Assembly (NCBI RefSeq): GCF_024580735.1
Contig: NZ_JANIJX010000002.1
Coordinates: 149,168 to 213,167 of the forward strand
DNA length: 64,000 nt
DNA from: Brevibacterium moorei
Lineage (GTDB): Bacteria > Actinomycetota > Actinomycetes > Actinomycetales > Brevibacteriaceae
Reading direction: 5' to 3'
Part shown: positions 63,907-64,000 of the stretch, in pieces
Numbering within the stretch: the stretch's first letter is position 1
Layout: each line of letters opens with the position of its first letter
Notes under the pieces: model-generated
The model's database searches: none
What the model saw: the letters and a program-made list of their open reading frames with translations, nothing else
What the model was told of the DNA's origin: nothing
Made by a program: the position numbers and the translations under genes

Positions 63907-63966
63907 CCGGGTCCCGCACCCCTCCCTGCCGCGCCCCGATTCGCGCGGCTTGACGACGGGGGCGGC

Positions 63967-64000
63967 GGTCCCGGCGGATCCACAGTGATCCGCCGGGACC
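63967..64000 (+). terminator. Terminator after aceE
   Basis: Perfect 14-bp stem GGTCCCGGCGGATC (63967-63980) with 63987-64000, loop CACAGT, ending exactly at the window edge. Confidence 0.8.

Overview
The window is high-GC DNA with actinobacterial-style genes (a homodimeric aceE next to DUF3052 and an AhpE-type peroxiredoxin, a WhiB/TetR-era accessory region, GTG/TTG starts and leaderless starts). I read it as an Actinomycetota chromosome; I cannot name the genus. Positions 1 to about 46270 are a nearly complete temperate phage (the left end lies outside the window) and the rest is host chromosome. The boundary is a 49-base 3' half of a tRNA-Val(UAC) gene at 46222-46270, which has no 5' half beside it and is therefore the right attachment site.

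Prophage layout. Left end: tyrosine integrase (60-929) and an alanine-rich fibre-like protein (1060-2532). Then come many tiny overlapping early genes (2609-7339), including a ThyX thymidylate synthase and a protein with three tandem zinc fingers. Next is a tightly overlapping six-gene operon (7492-12397): ParB-like protein, TET/JBP-type 2-oxoglutarate dioxygenase, a probable amino acid:DNA transferase (aGPT-Pplase family), two tandem DAO-like FAD oxidoreductases and a P-loop kinase resembling 5-hydroxymethyl-dU DNA kinases. This looks like a DNA base hypermodification pathway. More small genes lead to the terminase (14634-16633). A second block of small early-type genes (16727-20047), with an XRE-like protein, an AAA/SMC-like ATPase and a small lipoprotein, sits between the terminase and the portal.

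The head module is Mu-like: DUF935 portal, a MuF protein carrying a C-terminal EndoU-like toxin domain followed by a candidate immunity gene, a gpI-like protease with a nested scaffold start, decoration protein, and major capsid protein. The tail is contractile: sheath, tube, chaperones with a -1 frameshift site, tape measure with two peptidoglycan hydrolase domains, LysM and hub proteins with lysine-rich stretches, fibre, gp25, J and I. Lysis genes (41419-43487) include a CHAP-like and a GH25 reading frame joined by a textbook slippery site and hairpin. Two repeated promoter-like families appear to run the phage: TTGCCT-N17-TATAGT with an overlapping palindrome plus a G-stem hairpin, and CTCCCA-N21-CAYNNT upstream of the modification operon and the late genes.

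Host part (46271-64000): a small membrane protein, VOC protein, frameshifted DoxX-like gene with its TetR regulator and twin operators, frameshifted CaiB/BaiF CoA transferase, ABC-F protein with a leader peptide, Clp_N-SRPBCC protein with its HTH partner, DUF6506, pta-ackA, an MHS-type transporter, Nei/Fpg glycosylase, HIT protein, AhpE-type peroxiredoxin, DUF3052 and aceE.
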